Under the pieces are notes generated by a model. That model did no database searches. It had not been told where the DNA came from and saw only the letters and a program-made list of their open reading frames with translations. Position numbers and translations under genes: made by a program. A stretch of 64,000 bases of DNA from JAGLOK01 sp963676355 (GTDB taxonomy: Bacteria; Bacillota; Clostridia; Christensenellales; UMGS416), in assembly GCA_963676355.1 (NCBI GenBank), contig OY781093.1, positions 1,612,001 to 1,676,000 of the forward strand, given 5' to 3'. Of the stretch, positions 1-9,287 are shown piece after piece (within the stretch, counting starts at the first letter, position 1; every line of letters starts with the position of its first letter).

Positions 1-1427
1 AAATTAAAAAGCTATTAAAAAATAAGGGCGTATTTTCTGCACTCGGCGGATACTTTTTTGCTGTTTTTGCATCCGTAGGTCCTGTGCTTTGCACTACAGC
101 ATACATGCTCATTATAAGAGTAATATTTAGGAGAGTCGGTCTTTCCATGTATAAGCAAAGTCTTATGTTTGGAGGGCTTATGTACGCGTTCTTAGGAGCA
201 TTGCTCATATCAAGCGCTATTAATATGGTGCTGTCCAGATATGTTGCCGACAGCCTTTATACAGGCAATGAGCAAAAGATATTTCCATCGCTTTTGGGTG
301 CTATGGCACTGACCGTTACTATTTGTGGTGTGGTAAGCTTTCCGCTTATGATAATTTTAGATTTGCCGCCCCTTTATGAGCTGCTTATATACTTTCACTT
401 GGTATCTATGAGCCTTGCATATATAGTCATGGTTTATGTATCTGCTGTAAAGGATTACTTCAAGGTGTCGATGTCTTTTTTGTTAGGAACAGGATTAGGT
501 GTCGTACTTGCCCTTTTGTTGATTGTAGGGCTAAAGCTGGATATTATCTACTCTGTAATGCTGGCTACTATAACAAACTTTACCATAACAACAATAATGC
601 TTGTTTTTTATGTGAATACGTTCTTTAAAGAGCGTGATAAATCATACTTTGATTTTTTGAAATATTTTAAAAAGTTCCCAAGACTTGTCGGAATAAGCTT
701 GTTTTATATGGTAAGCCTCTTTATCCATAATATATTGATATGGACTACCGACATCTCTATGAATATTAATAATATCTTTTTTATGGCTCCAAGCTATGAT
801 TTTCCAGCCTTTATAGCGCTTATGACAGTACTTCCCGCAATGGTGATATTCGTTGTAAAGACAGAGACCAGCTTTTTTGAAGATTATAAGGAATATATTA
901 AGATGTTGTCCGGAGGAGGCACGCTAAAAGACTTGCAAGCCGCACAGAATGATATGGTTACAAATATGTATAATAAGCTGATACAGCTTGTACAGGTTCA
1001 GCTTATCATTACCTGTATCGCGATAGTGGCATCAAGATATATATTCCCCTTGATAGGTATGGGGGATGAATCCATAATATTTTTTGGATATCTTGCAGTA
1101 GGATACTTTTGCATCATTTCCGTTCATATAGTATCTACCATCATCTTATACTTTGACGACAGGAAGAGCGCTTTACGCATAATGTTGGTATTTTTGATTT
1201 CGCATATAATTTGTGTGGTGATAACAATAATGTTAGGGGAAAAGCTTTATGGACTAGGCACTGCGGTGTCGGGACTTATTTCGATTTCCTATGCGTTTAT
1301 AAAAATGCGCAAAGTTTTAATAGATTTAAACTACAGGCTCTATTGTTCACAGCCTGTAGACGGAGAAATATTTGAATATAAAGATGAGGTGCGGACCGAT
1401 AAAAAGTCAAAGGAGAGTCAAGCTTGA
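1..1427 (+). CDS. pelG: PelG-like exopolysaccharide transporter (5' end outside window)
   Basis: This is a polytopic inner-membrane protein of the PelG family, which is proposed to export the Pel polysaccharide together with the PelF glycosyltransferase. The reading frame is open back to the window edge. A GTG at 84 is only an internal codon, because the family-like stretch GYFFAVFASVGP lies upstream of it. About 475 residues are visible, close to the usual 450-480, with roughly twelve hydrophobic segments and a charged cytoplasmic tail. The stop overlaps the TTG start of the next gene. The polymerase genes pelD, pelE and pelF would be expected just upstream. The assignment rests on the overall pattern and on the GH114-like neighbour. 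Confidence 0.8.
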   Translation, partial: IKKLLKNKGVFSALGGYFFAVFASVGPVLCTTAYMLIIRVIFRRVGLSMYKQSLMFGGLMYAFLGALLISSAINMVLSRYVADSLYTGNEQKIFPSLLGAMALTVTICGVVSFPLMIILDLPPLYELLIYFHLVSMSLAYIVMVYVSAVKDYFKVSMSFLLGTGLGVVLALLLIVGLKLDIIYSVMLATITNFTITTIMLVFYVNTFFKERDKSYFDFLKYFKKFPRLVGISLFYMVSLFIHNILIWTTDISMNINNIFFMAPSYDFPAFIALMTVLPAMVIFVVKTETSFFEDYKEYIKMLSGGGTLKDLQAAQNDMVTNMYNKLIQLVQVQLIITCIAIVASRYIFPLIGMGDESIIFFGYLAVGYFCIISVHIVSTIILYFDDRKSALRIMLVFLISHIICVVITIMLGEKLYGLGTAVSGLISISYAFIKMRKVLIDLNYRLYCSQPVDGEIFEYKDEVRTDKKSKESQA

Positions 1428-4231
1428 AGTTTAGAGCGGCGATAACAGTGGTGGCATTCATCGTGATAGTCGCGATGCTTATTGGCTATGTCAAAAATAA
1501 TCCACCTACAAATGAATTGATGATCGAGGAGATAAATGATGTTCTGGATGAGGCTGTTAAAACACCCGAGCCCACACTGTCAGCTGATGTAATAGATCAC
1601 AATATTGATGTGGATACGCTTTCTTTTTCGCTTATTGATGAAAAGACTTTCGGCATCCATCTGAATGGACAGGATAAGCGTGGAGAGCTTTTCTTAAATG
1701 AAGAGCGGTATATATCAAAAACAGGTCTTGATTTTAAGGTGCCTCTGAAATATATAGTACATAATGAGGTTTTTAATCTGGCGTTTAAGGTGTATGATGA
1801 AGACGGCAGCCATGGGCAGGATATCATAATTAATGATGTGCTTATAGCAAGCGGGAATGATATACCGAAGGGCTACAAGATACTCTTTTTATATAACCAT
1901 AAAGAGGATAATCTTCCTGAGTTTGACCTTAGCATGGAAAAACTATATATACATAATGCGAAAGCTTCTATTTCTCTTTCGGATATATCCAAGATAAGCA
2001 ACCTAAAAAGTTTGTACCTTAACGGTGACAAAATAATCGGTGATATTTCAGCACTTAAGAGCATGGTGAAATTAAAGGCCTTAACTCTTATATGCGATAA
2101 AGTTTCAGGCGATATAGACAGTCTGTCCGGGCTTAGTGCTCTTCGACGCCTTGTTATTGACTGCCCTGCGGTAACAGGCAGCATTGACAGCCTGAAAAAC
2201 CACAAGAAGATGGTAGAGCTTATTTTAGACGATGGAAGCTTGGGCAGTTACACAGGTGATTTGAGCTCTATTTTGAATATGTCAGAACTTGAAAGCATAA
2301 CCTTAAAAAGCCCAAAAATAACAGGTGATATTGACTCTTTCAGGAATCTATCCAACCTCAATGACATAACCATGATAAATGACATGATAACGGGAGACCT
2401 TCGTGCGCTCGCCTATCTTAGCGAGCTTAAATCTTTGATATTATATTCTAATTCCATAAAAGGCAGTTTGGGTGACTTAAATGAACTTACGCAGCTTACA
2501 ACCATAATATTGGAGTGTCCGCTGAGCCATAAGCTTGAAGGTGATTTGGATGATTTAATAAACAAGCCGGCTCTTAAGAGCTTAACTCTTGTGGGAAACA
2601 ACTTTTCTGGACACATTTCATCGCTTCAAGTGCTTAAAAATCTTGAAGATGTGACTATTATATGTGAAGGCGTTGAAGGGGATATAGGTAAGCTGGCCGA
2701 CTGCACGAATCTAAGCAATTTGATATTGCAAAGCAATGAAATATTCGGAAGTATAGATGACTTAGCCAAATTGATTTATTTAAAAGAGCTGGTTCTTGTA
2801 AATGAAGAGCCGGGTAGGATTACAGGCAGTATAGCAGCCATTAAAGAACATTCGCTGTTGCAAAACCTAACTCTATATTGCGACGGAATAACCGGAGATA
2901 TTTCAGTACTTAAGGCACATGAAAATCTGAAAGATATTACCTTGTTTAGTAACTCGATTTCAGGGGATATAAAAGAAATTGCAGGGCTTATAGAGCTAAA
3001 CCATTTAAGCTTGGAATGTCCTGAATCTGATGCGTTATACGGGGACATATCAAACCTTTCAAAGCTTATAGACCTTAAAACACTATCTTTGGACAGCGAA
3101 GGAATTGAAGGGGATGTAAAAGATATAAATACTCTGATTAATCTTGAAAGTTTGAGCTTGGAATCCAGCGAAAGCGGAAGGATAAGAGGCGATATTAAGG
3201 ATTTATCAGCGTTAAACAAGCTAAAGCTTTTGAGCATAAACAGCAACGGAATTGAAGGCAATGTTAGATATCTTAAACGTTTTTCGATGCTTGAAAAGAT
3301 TTATCTGTCAAGCCCGCTTCTATCGGGATATATAACGTCCATCGGAGAATTGGAAAACCTGCAGGTTCTATACATAGAGGGAAGCAGGATAGAGGGGTCG
3401 TTAAGCTCGTTGAGCAGCCTTAAAAGCCTCGTAGAGTTAAGCATTAGCGGCTCTGGGCTAACAGGCAGCCTGTCCGACCTAAAGACACTTGTAAACCTTG
3501 AAAGCCTACAGATTAGCCATGATTTTGATGAGTTTTCCGGAGATATTGCAGAGCTGTCGGGGCTTTCAAAGCTTAAAACGCTGGCATTGTCCAGCAACAA
3601 GATAGAAGGGGATATTTCATCGTTATCTGAGCTTTACGAGCTTGAATATCTGGATATATATAATTATAGAATAAGTGGTGATGTAGCCGCATTTTCAAAC
3701 CTTATAAATCTTATTGATTTGAGGATTGAAAGCGACAGATTGGAAGGCGATATTGGTACACTTACTAAGCTTGAGAGATTGGAGGGTATCCATTTAGAAC
3801 CTGTGTATTTAACGAGCTTGGATGATATAATAGGAAGCATTGAAGTGTTCAAAAATATGCCTAATATTCAGACAATTCATATAAACAGTAAAAATATTGA
3901 AGGCAATCTTGAAGTATTAGCCTACCATACACAAATAAGCGAACTGTACCTTACAAGCGGGCTTATACAAGGTGATGTGTCTCCAATAGGCAGTTATAGG
4001 GAGATTACAATACTACACCTAAACAGCAGTCATATATATGGAGATATATCGTCATACACGGAGCTTGCTTCCTTAACTTATATCTACATAAAAAATCTTA
4101 GCAATCAAGTAACAGGAGATATAGGCAGCTTAAATAATTTGAAATTTTTGCAAGATGTATATTTGAAAAGCGATGGTTTTACCGGCACATTGGAACTTAG
4201 CGATGGAAGAATTTTTAAGACTTATAGATAG
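1424..4231 (+). CDS. Large leucine-rich-repeat surface protein in the Pel locus
   Basis: The product is 935 residues with one N-terminal membrane segment (about residues 4-22), a short linker, and then about thirty leucine-rich repeats from residue 170 to the end. The repeat period is about 23 residues and its core reads GDIxxLxxLxxLxxLxL. The GDI/GSI element resembles the GxI of plant-type LRRs more than the NxxN of internalins. The start is TTG with an AGGAGAG ribosome site, overlapping the pelG stop by the string TTGA. No catalytic motif is seen. The protein probably sits outside the membrane and binds a polymer or protein; its place between the transporter and the glycosidase suggests a role in Pel handling. 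Confidence 0.75.
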   Translation: MKFRAAITVVAFIVIVAMLIGYVKNNPPTNELMIEEINDVLDEAVKTPEPTLSADVIDHNIDVDTLSFSLIDEKTFGIHLNGQDKRGELFLNEERYISKTGLDFKVPLKYIVHNEVFNLAFKVYDEDGSHGQDIIINDVLIASGNDIPKGYKILFLYNHKEDNLPEFDLSMEKLYIHNAKASISLSDISKISNLKSLYLNGDKIIGDISALKSMVKLKALTLICDKVSGDIDSLSGLSALRRLVIDCPAVTGSIDSLKNHKKMVELILDDGSLGSYTGDLSSILNMSELESITLKSPKITGDIDSFRNLSNLNDITMINDMITGDLRALAYLSELKSLILYSNSIKGSLGDLNELTQLTTIILECPLSHKLEGDLDDLINKPALKSLTLVGNNFSGHISSLQVLKNLEDVTIICEGVEGDIGKLADCTNLSNLILQSNEIFGSIDDLAKLIYLKELVLVNEEPGRITGSIAAIKEHSLLQNLTLYCDGITGDISVLKAHENLKDITLFSNSISGDIKEIAGLIELNHLSLECPESDALYGDISNLSKLIDLKTLSLDSEGIEGDVKDINTLINLESLSLESSESGRIRGDIKDLSALNKLKLLSINSNGIEGNVRYLKRFSMLEKIYLSSPLLSGYITSIGELENLQVLYIEGSRIEGSLSSLSSLKSLVELSISGSGLTGSLSDLKTLVNLESLQISHDFDEFSGDIAELSGLSKLKTLALSSNKIEGDISSLSELYELEYLDIYNYRISGDVAAFSNLINLIDLRIESDRLEGDIGTLTKLERLEGIHLEPVYLTSLDDIIGSIEVFKNMPNIQTIHINSKNIEGNLEVLAYHTQISELYLTSGLIQGDVSPIGSYREITILHLNSSHIYGDISSYTELASLTYIYIKNLSNQVTGDIGSLNNLKFLQDVYLKSDGFTGTLELSDGRIFKTYR

Positions 4232-4237
4232 GACATT

Positions 4238-5401
4238 ATGAAGAAAAATATAGCAATAATAATAGCTGTTTGCACAGTAATAATATTTGTAGCAATAGTT
4301 GTAGTAGTTTTAAGCATTAGCGGGGCAAACGATTTGCCTGAAGCAACCCTCAATAATAGCTTTACTGTATCAGAAAGCAAGCTTCAAGAGACCCCGATTG
4401 TGACCGAAGAGGATACTTCGCAAATAAAACAAGAGCCGACGCCGACCATTCAAGTTAGCACACCGGATATCGAAGATACTCAGCCTTTTATATTTGACGA
4501 AAACAATCCTGACTACAGAGAGGCTATGCGCCAATGGGTGATGCTTATTGGTAACCTCGCGCGTTCATACGATGAGGACTTTCTGCTTATTCCTCAAAAT
4601 AGCGCTGAACTTTTCACTTTGAACGGAAGTGCAAGCGGCCAAATTCATAAAGATTTTTTGGATGCGATAGATGGCATCGGTGTAGAAGGTATATCCTACG
4701 GGAACAATAAATATAACAAGCCAAGAAAAGAAAACAGTAAAACAGACCTTGTTAATTTATTGGATGTAGGGGTTAAAAACGGCATTGTTACGCTGGCTGT
4801 GGATTACTGCAGTGGAGAAAGTAATATAAGTGATGTTATGCAGTTAAATGAGCAGCACGGGTTTAAAACATTCATAGCAGAGGATATGGAGCTTACTTTG
4901 ATTCCGGAAGACAGAGTCAATCCTAACAATGATAGCGTGATTTCTCTCGATGATGCTAAAAACTGGCTTTATTTGCTTAATCCTGAGAGATACAGCTCAA
5001 AGAAGAGCTTTGTTAAAGCAATATCTGAAACAAACTATGATGTCATAGTTATCGATGCTTTTTTTGATACTGATGAAATGTTTACTGAAGAAGACGTGGC
5101 TGAGTTGAAAGCAAAGGCCGATGGTGGTACACGGATTGTGATAGCGTATATGAGCATTGGCGAGGCGGAAGATTATAGATACTATTGGATAGATGAGTTT
5201 TATGACAATCCACCGGAATGGATGCTGACTGAAAATTCCGAGTGGGAAGGGAACTATCCGGTGGAGTATTGGCAGCCGGAATGGCAGGAAATAATTGCAA
5301 CAGGTGAAGATAGTTATCTTAAACGGTTGCTTTCCGCGGGATTTGACGGTGTATACCTTGATATCGTGGATGGGTATGAGACGTTTGAAGATATGAGATA
5401 G
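4238..5401 (+). CDS. GH114/TM1410-like glycoside hydrolase with circularly permuted domain
   Basis: This is a secreted or membrane-anchored protein of 387 residues with an N-terminal membrane segment (about 5-27) and a Thr/Pro-rich linker. The catalytic domain carries TM1410/GH114 (endo-alpha-1,4-polygalactosaminidase) motifs, but in swapped order. The elements that normally end the barrel come first: LLIPQN near residue 118, DAIDGIG near 145 and LAVDYC near 187. The elements that normally begin it come last: WLYLL near 243, VIVIDAFF near 270, SIGEAEDYRYYW near 307 and GVYLDIVDGYE near 372. Two Asp-bearing strands typical of the active site are kept. It is likely a Pel-modifying hydrolase comparable in role to the PelA hydrolase domain. 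It starts 7 bp after the LRR gene. Confidence 0.75.
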   Translation: MKKNIAIIIAVCTVIIFVAIVVVVLSISGANDLPEATLNNSFTVSESKLQETPIVTEEDTSQIKQEPTPTIQVSTPDIEDTQPFIFDENNPDYREAMRQWVMLIGNLARSYDEDFLLIPQNSAELFTLNGSASGQIHKDFLDAIDGIGVEGISYGNNKYNKPRKENSKTDLVNLLDVGVKNGIVTLAVDYCSGESNISDVMQLNEQHGFKTFIAEDMELTLIPEDRVNPNNDSVISLDDAKNWLYLLNPERYSSKKSFVKAISETNYDVIVIDAFFDTDEMFTEEDVAELKAKADGGTRIVIAYMSIGEAEDYRYYWIDEFYDNPPEWMLTENSEWEGNYPVEYWQPEWQEIIATGEDSYLKRLLSAGFDGVYLDIVDGYETFEDMR

Positions 5402-5423
5402 GATATAGTAATAATAAAAAAAT

Positions 5424-5951
5424 CTAATTATACCTCCTAATCTTAAGTTTTTGTTTAAAAATGTAAAAAATCTGTCTAACGGTATCAAAAACAATCTCCG
5501 CAAACTCTTTCTGCAGCTGACATCCCACCTTAAACAAATCCTCCGGCTCGGCGCTTGCAATAAGCTTCGCATTATAAGCAACCATGGAAAGAAGATACAA
5601 AATCTCACGCTCAATCTTTTTATCATAAGCAATTTTCAGCAAATCACAAAGATGCTTCAATAGATCCTGAGCAGATGTAGCAGGCAGATAGTAAATAATA
5701 TCTTCTAACTTTTCAACCTGCTCTTTAGTGCATCTGTGATCTTCTTTAGTTTTTATGTTACTGTTTCCAACCAAATAATCTACAGACACATTGAAGAAAT
5801 TAGCAGCTTTAACAGCAAAATTGATATCAGGTGTCCTGCGGTTGCTTTCGTAAAAATTGATCGTCATACGGGAAACTTCAAGCTTATCTGCCAATTCCTG
5901 CTGCGTCAGTTTTTTTTCATCCCGTAATTCCCTTAATATCTTATTGAACAT
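5424..5951 (-). CDS. XRE-family helix-turn-helix regulator
   Basis: The product is 175 residues. The N-terminal 65 residues form a Cro/C1-type HTH (KKLTQQELADKLEVSRMTINFYE, of which TQQELADKLEVSRMTI is the diagnostic part), ending in the common VSVDYLVGN. The C-terminal part is helical and unrecognised. The ATG at 5951 is chosen because GGAGG stands 7 bases upstream; an in-frame TTG at 5972 would place that ribosome site inside the gene. It converges with the glycosidase and is divergent from a recombinase remnant whose homology starts right at its upstream edge, so the regulator is probably a leftover of the same mobile element. Confidence 0.85.
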   Translation of the reverse strand: MFNKILRELRDEKKLTQQELADKLEVSRMTINFYESNRRTPDINFAVKAANFFNVSVDYLVGNSNIKTKEDHRCTKEQVEKLEDIIYYLPATSAQDLLKHLCDLLKIAYDKKIEREILYLLSMVAYNAKLIASAEPEDLFKVGCQLQKEFAEIVFDTVRQIFYIFKQKLKIRRYN

Positions 5952-5971
5952 AATTATCCTCCGAATCCGCA

Positions 5972-6924
5972 ATCAGGTTTACCTTGGGCATATGTGCAGC
6001 GGAAAACGCCGTAACCGTTCTTTCAAGCTGAAGCAGAGGGATATTGTGCCCGAAGAAGAATGGATAGTTGTAAAAGACACGCATGAACCTCTTATCGATG
6101 AGGTTACATGGGCAAGGGTGCAAGAACAACTCGAACTGAATAAACGCAATCAGAAAGCTAAAACTGTAAAAAGCACTGATAACAAGCTTCCTGCATTATT
6201 CGCCGGTAAACTCAAATGTGCTGATTGTAAAGCAATTATGCACTTTACTTCATCAAAGAGCGGAAATTACAAGACATACTATAAATACCGCTGTAGCACA
6301 TACACCAATCAGGGGAAAACTGCGTGCAGTTTTCATTCGATACGTGAAGACGAACTTTCGGCTATTGTTCTCAATGATATCAGAAAGCTTTCACAGCTTA
6401 TCGATACCAACAGTGATGAAATGCTTCAATTATTGCTTGAGCTAAACGGCAGAACCAGACAGAACAGCAACGCACAGCTTGACAAGCAAATCAAAAGCAC
6501 TCAGTCTGTTATGAAGAATAATTCCAGCAGAATTGATTTGCTTCTTGATGAAAGGCTTAACGGTAATGTATCTGATGATATGTTCAAAAACCTGATGGTT
6601 AAGTATGAGTCTAATCAGAAAGAGCTGTCTAACAAGCTGTCTGAACTCAAAGCAGAGCTATCTATCGTCAAAGATGATACCGAAAACATAAAACACCTGA
6701 TGGAGAGCTTTAGGAAAAGCATCTACATCGAAGAACTGGACAGGGATACCGTATGTGAGCTTATAGACCACATATGGGTATTCAAAAAGGTGAAGGCCGG
6801 AAAAGGCTATAAGCAGAAGATTGGCATTTGCTATAACTTTATAGGAGAGCTGAACGGCTGCGATATAGAAAAATATTTAGACCATATCACCAGATACCAA
6901 AAAGAAAAAGACCAGACTGCATAA
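5972..6924 (+). pseudogene. C-terminal remnant of a large serine recombinase
   Basis: Recognisable protein begins at QVYLGHMCSGK and runs to the stop. It has the recombinase-domain end, a DTHEPLID segment, a zinc-ribbon (CADC near the start, then C and C about 30-40 residues on) and a C-terminal coiled coil. The N-terminal resolvase domain with the catalytic serine is missing, and the sequence before the homology is the antisense of the XRE gene. It cannot catalyse strand exchange. The intact relatives in this window are at 35607-38842. Confidence 0.85.
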
Positions 6925-6934
6925 GAGTCTGGTC
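6910..6934 (+). terminator. Hairpin over the recombinase-remnant stop codon
   Basis: GACCAGACT and AGTCTGGTC form a perfect 9-bp stem with a 7-base loop that spans the stop codon. No U-run follows, so termination is only possible, not certain. Confidence 0.35.
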
Positions 6935-7057
6935 AGGGTCAACACTTAAGTGCTGACATCGGGTGGCGGTCAAGCAGTATTAACTGCGAAACTTCTTATT
7001 TGTTTAATATTAACATAATTTTTCTTCTTAAAAAAGCATTTTTTAAGGAGCATATCA

Positions 7058-7963
7058 ATGAAAGAGACAGACAATACTAAAGTATCACGGAATATAACTC
7101 ATATAGACATATCCAAGCTAAAACCTTTTTTCAAGCATGTATTTGATGTGCGAGATGATGATAAAATGCAAGAGTTGTCAGAGAGTATTAGAAATAATGG
7201 CGTTATAGAGCCAATTATTGTTCGTCCTATAAATGATATAAATTTCGATTATGAAATTATCGTAGGCCATAGAAGGATTAGAGGAATACAGCTAGCTGGA
7301 TTAAAATCAATTCCATGTGATATAAGAGATATAGATGATGCAGCAGCAACCTTGATTATGATAGATAGCAATCTCCAGCAACGCGAATCTATACTCCCAA
7401 GTGAAAAAGCATGGGCATATAAATATAAACTAGAAGCAATAAAATCACAAGGCCAACGTAATGATCTAACTTCCCGACAAGTTGTCGGGAAGTTAGAAAT
7501 GGCAGATGTTGTTGGAGCAAATAATAGTGATAGTGGTAGACAAGTTCAACGATATATTCGTTTAACATATCTAATCTCTACTTTGTTGAATAAAGTAGAT
7601 GAAAAGAAGTTAGCTTTTATTCCAGCAGTTGAGTTGTCGTATTTGAAGTCGGATGAACAAGAATGGATGTATGATATATTGTGCCGGGAAGAAAACTTTG
7701 GAGTACCTTTATCGCTAGCGCAAAAGCTAAAGGGTATTAGTCAGAACGGTAAGCTTACCTATGAAAAGATTGATAAAATAATAATATCAAAAAATCATGA
7801 ACCACCGGAAGCAATTAAATTATCTTATAAAGCAGTTAAAGATTATTTCCCGCCAGATACAACACCAAAGCAATACGAGACAACAATAAGGAAGGCTTTA
7901 AAAGAGTGGTTTCAGAATCATCCGCAAAGGAAGCAGTCTAAAGAGCATACTTTACAGAGATAA
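7058..7963 (+). CDS. ParB/Spo0J-like partition protein of a mobile element
   Basis: The product is 301 residues. The ParB N-terminal nuclease-like domain is clear: SIRNNGVIEPIIVRP, then the GHRRIRGIQLAGL motif (about residues 70-83), and SNLQQRESILPSEKAWAY. A helix-turn-helix stretch (SGRQVQRYIRLTYLI) follows near residue 160. It resembles the ParB-like proteins of Firmicute integrative and conjugative elements rather than the chromosomal Spo0J, because no parA/soj partner is adjacent. AAGGAG precedes the ATG at 7058. It may bind DNA at the palindrome within its own gene. It probably belonged to the element that left the recombinase remnant upstream. Confidence 0.8.
   Translation: MKETDNTKVSRNITHIDISKLKPFFKHVFDVRDDDKMQELSESIRNNGVIEPIIVRPINDINFDYEIIVGHRRIRGIQLAGLKSIPCDIRDIDDAAATLIMIDSNLQQRESILPSEKAWAYKYKLEAIKSQGQRNDLTSRQVVGKLEMADVVGANNSDSGRQVQRYIRLTYLISTLLNKVDEKKLAFIPAVELSYLKSDEQEWMYDILCREENFGVPLSLAQKLKGISQNGKLTYEKIDKIIISKNHEPPEAIKLSYKAVKDYFPPDTTPKQYETTIRKALKEWFQNHPQRKQSKEHTLQR
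7467..7495. repeat. Perfect 29-bp palindrome inside the parB-like gene
   Basis: The arm TAACTTCCCGACAA (7467-7480) and its exact complement TTGTCGGGAAGTTA (7482-7495) flank a single central G. The 14-bp arms code for part of LTSRQVVGKLE. Such a site could be a binding site, a transfer-origin hairpin or an mRNA structure. Confidence 0.9.
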
Positions 7964-8151
7964 TAAATATCAATGTAACTGTTATAGTGCATGGTGGATG
8001 ATATTGTAAATATTTTCAGTTTAAGATAAAATAATATTATGACTTCAACTACTAGGTTAATCCTATGTAGATTTTTAGATGAGAAAATGTAAGAGAGTAG
8101 TATAATTCATTAAAAAAGAACTGCTTTTGTCCTGCGTCAATAAAAAAGGAT

Positions 8152-8544
8152 CTATTGGAGATGGCTTCTGAATTCAACAGGAGTCATCTTTCTTAATGAC
8201 CATTGTGATTGCTCATGGTTGTAATAGGTAATAAAGTTGTTCACTATCTTCCGTGTTTGAGACATTGAACGATTTTTATAGAGTTTTAACTCCTCATTTT
8301 TAAGAGGGGAGAAAAACGATTCGATAGGAGCATTATCATAAGGCATGCCTTTACCTGACATGCTTCCAATCAATCCGAAATGGTCAAGATACCTATGATA
8401 TTTGGGCGAGCAATATTGTGAACCTTAATCGAAATGTAGAAGAATGCTTTCTGACATCATATATTGAGCCTTATCCAGCGTTTCCATAACTAACCTTAAA
8501 TCATTTTTGACAGAGATAGAATGCGCAACAACGGATTTTTATGT
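8152..8544 (-). pseudogene. IS3-family (IS150-like) transposase remnant
   Basis: The 73-residue open part contains the end of an OrfB transposase: GKGMPYDNAPIESFF with the catalytic glutamate, then NNFITYYNHEQSQWSLRKMTPVEF. In the same frame further upstream the sequence reads DLRLVMETLDKAQYMMSESI and then a degenerate HSDQG motif in which the glutamine codon has become TAA. The first catalytic Asp region is absent. This is a dead insertion-sequence fragment. Confidence 0.85.
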
Positions 8545-8849
8545 CTATTTAGGGGTTTGACGGAGCGATAGTACTTTAGTACGAGTTAAAAACATTAATT
8601 TATCAATTCATTGTTCTCATTATCCTATTTAAAACAGTTAAAGAAGAAGTAAAAATTTTCCTGAGGCGTTATTTGTAAGTGTTAATTAAATGCATATATA
8701 ATAAGAAAATTTGTCGCAATAATTTGCTTTGATTGGTCAGAGAATAACGTCATATTTACAAAACTATTACCTTATTTTAACCTTTTATGTATCTATGGAT
8801 AAAACAAATATGAATAATAAGTTTTAATATTTATGGATAAGAGGTATAT
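8545..8849 (+). promoter_or_regulatory. Upstream region of the phn operon with Pho-box-like repeats
   Basis: This 305-base AT-rich stretch has no gene. TTTACA (8755), TTACCT (8767) and TTAACC (8777) are spaced 12 and 10 bases apart, near the 11-base period of Gram-positive PhoP boxes (TTAACA-like repeats). No confident -10 is called; several AT-rich candidates lie between 8790 and 8830. GAGG at 8841 is the ribosome site for phnG. Control by phosphate starvation is an inference. Confidence 0.4.
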
Positions 8850-9287
8850 ATGTTAACGCGCAAAAAACGAACGGAAATCATGTCTGAATGTGAAGCACAA
8901 GATATCAAAGACCTTTCAAAGCTTGTGGAAGAGAATCATGAGGTGAAAATCTTAGAGAAGCCAAACAGCGGGCTTGTAATGGTAAAGATGCGCGAAAGTG
9001 CACAAAAGCATCTTTTTTATTTGGGAGAAGTATTCGTAACCGAATGCAAAGTCACTCTTGGTGGAGCGGTAGGTCTGGGAATTACTCGGGGAGCACATCT
9101 TAAGAAGGCATATTTTATGGCAGTGGTGGATGCGGCATACAACGCGCAGATACCGGAAATCCAAAAACTTGACAGGAAGATAAAGGCTCTGGGTGAGAAG
9201 GTAGCATTACAAAGGGCCCAAAATACTGCCCTAATTTTAAAAACAAAGGTGGACTTTGAGACTTTGGATGAGGAGGTAAAAGCTTAA
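8850..9287 (+). CDS. phnG: C-P lyase core subunit PhnG
   Basis: PhnG is part of the PhnGHIJ core complex and, with PhnI, PhnH and PhnL, attaches the phosphonate to ribose triphosphate from ATP. The 145-residue product shows the family start RKKRTEIM and the conserved LGEVFVTECKV and GLGITRG segments. Its length matches the family. It opens the operon and its stop overlaps the phnH start by one base (TAATG), so the two are probably translated together. The first ATG is preferred, as family members begin just before RKKRTEI. Confidence 0.95.
   Translation: MLTRKKRTEIMSECEAQDIKDLSKLVEENHEVKILEKPNSGLVMVKMRESAQKHLFYLGEVFVTECKVTLGGAVGLGITRGAHLKKAYFMAVVDAAYNAQIPEIQKLDRKIKALGEKVALQRAQNTALILKTKVDFETLDEEVKA

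Noticed and set aside
1597..3852. Several long minus-strand frames opposite the LRR gene
   Set aside because: They arise from the regular Leu/Ser-rich repeat codons; none has a ribosome site or a protein-like pattern.
4997..5632. A 211-codon minus-strand frame over the glycosidase and XRE genes
   Set aside because: It overlaps two well-supported genes, has no family pattern and no ribosome site.
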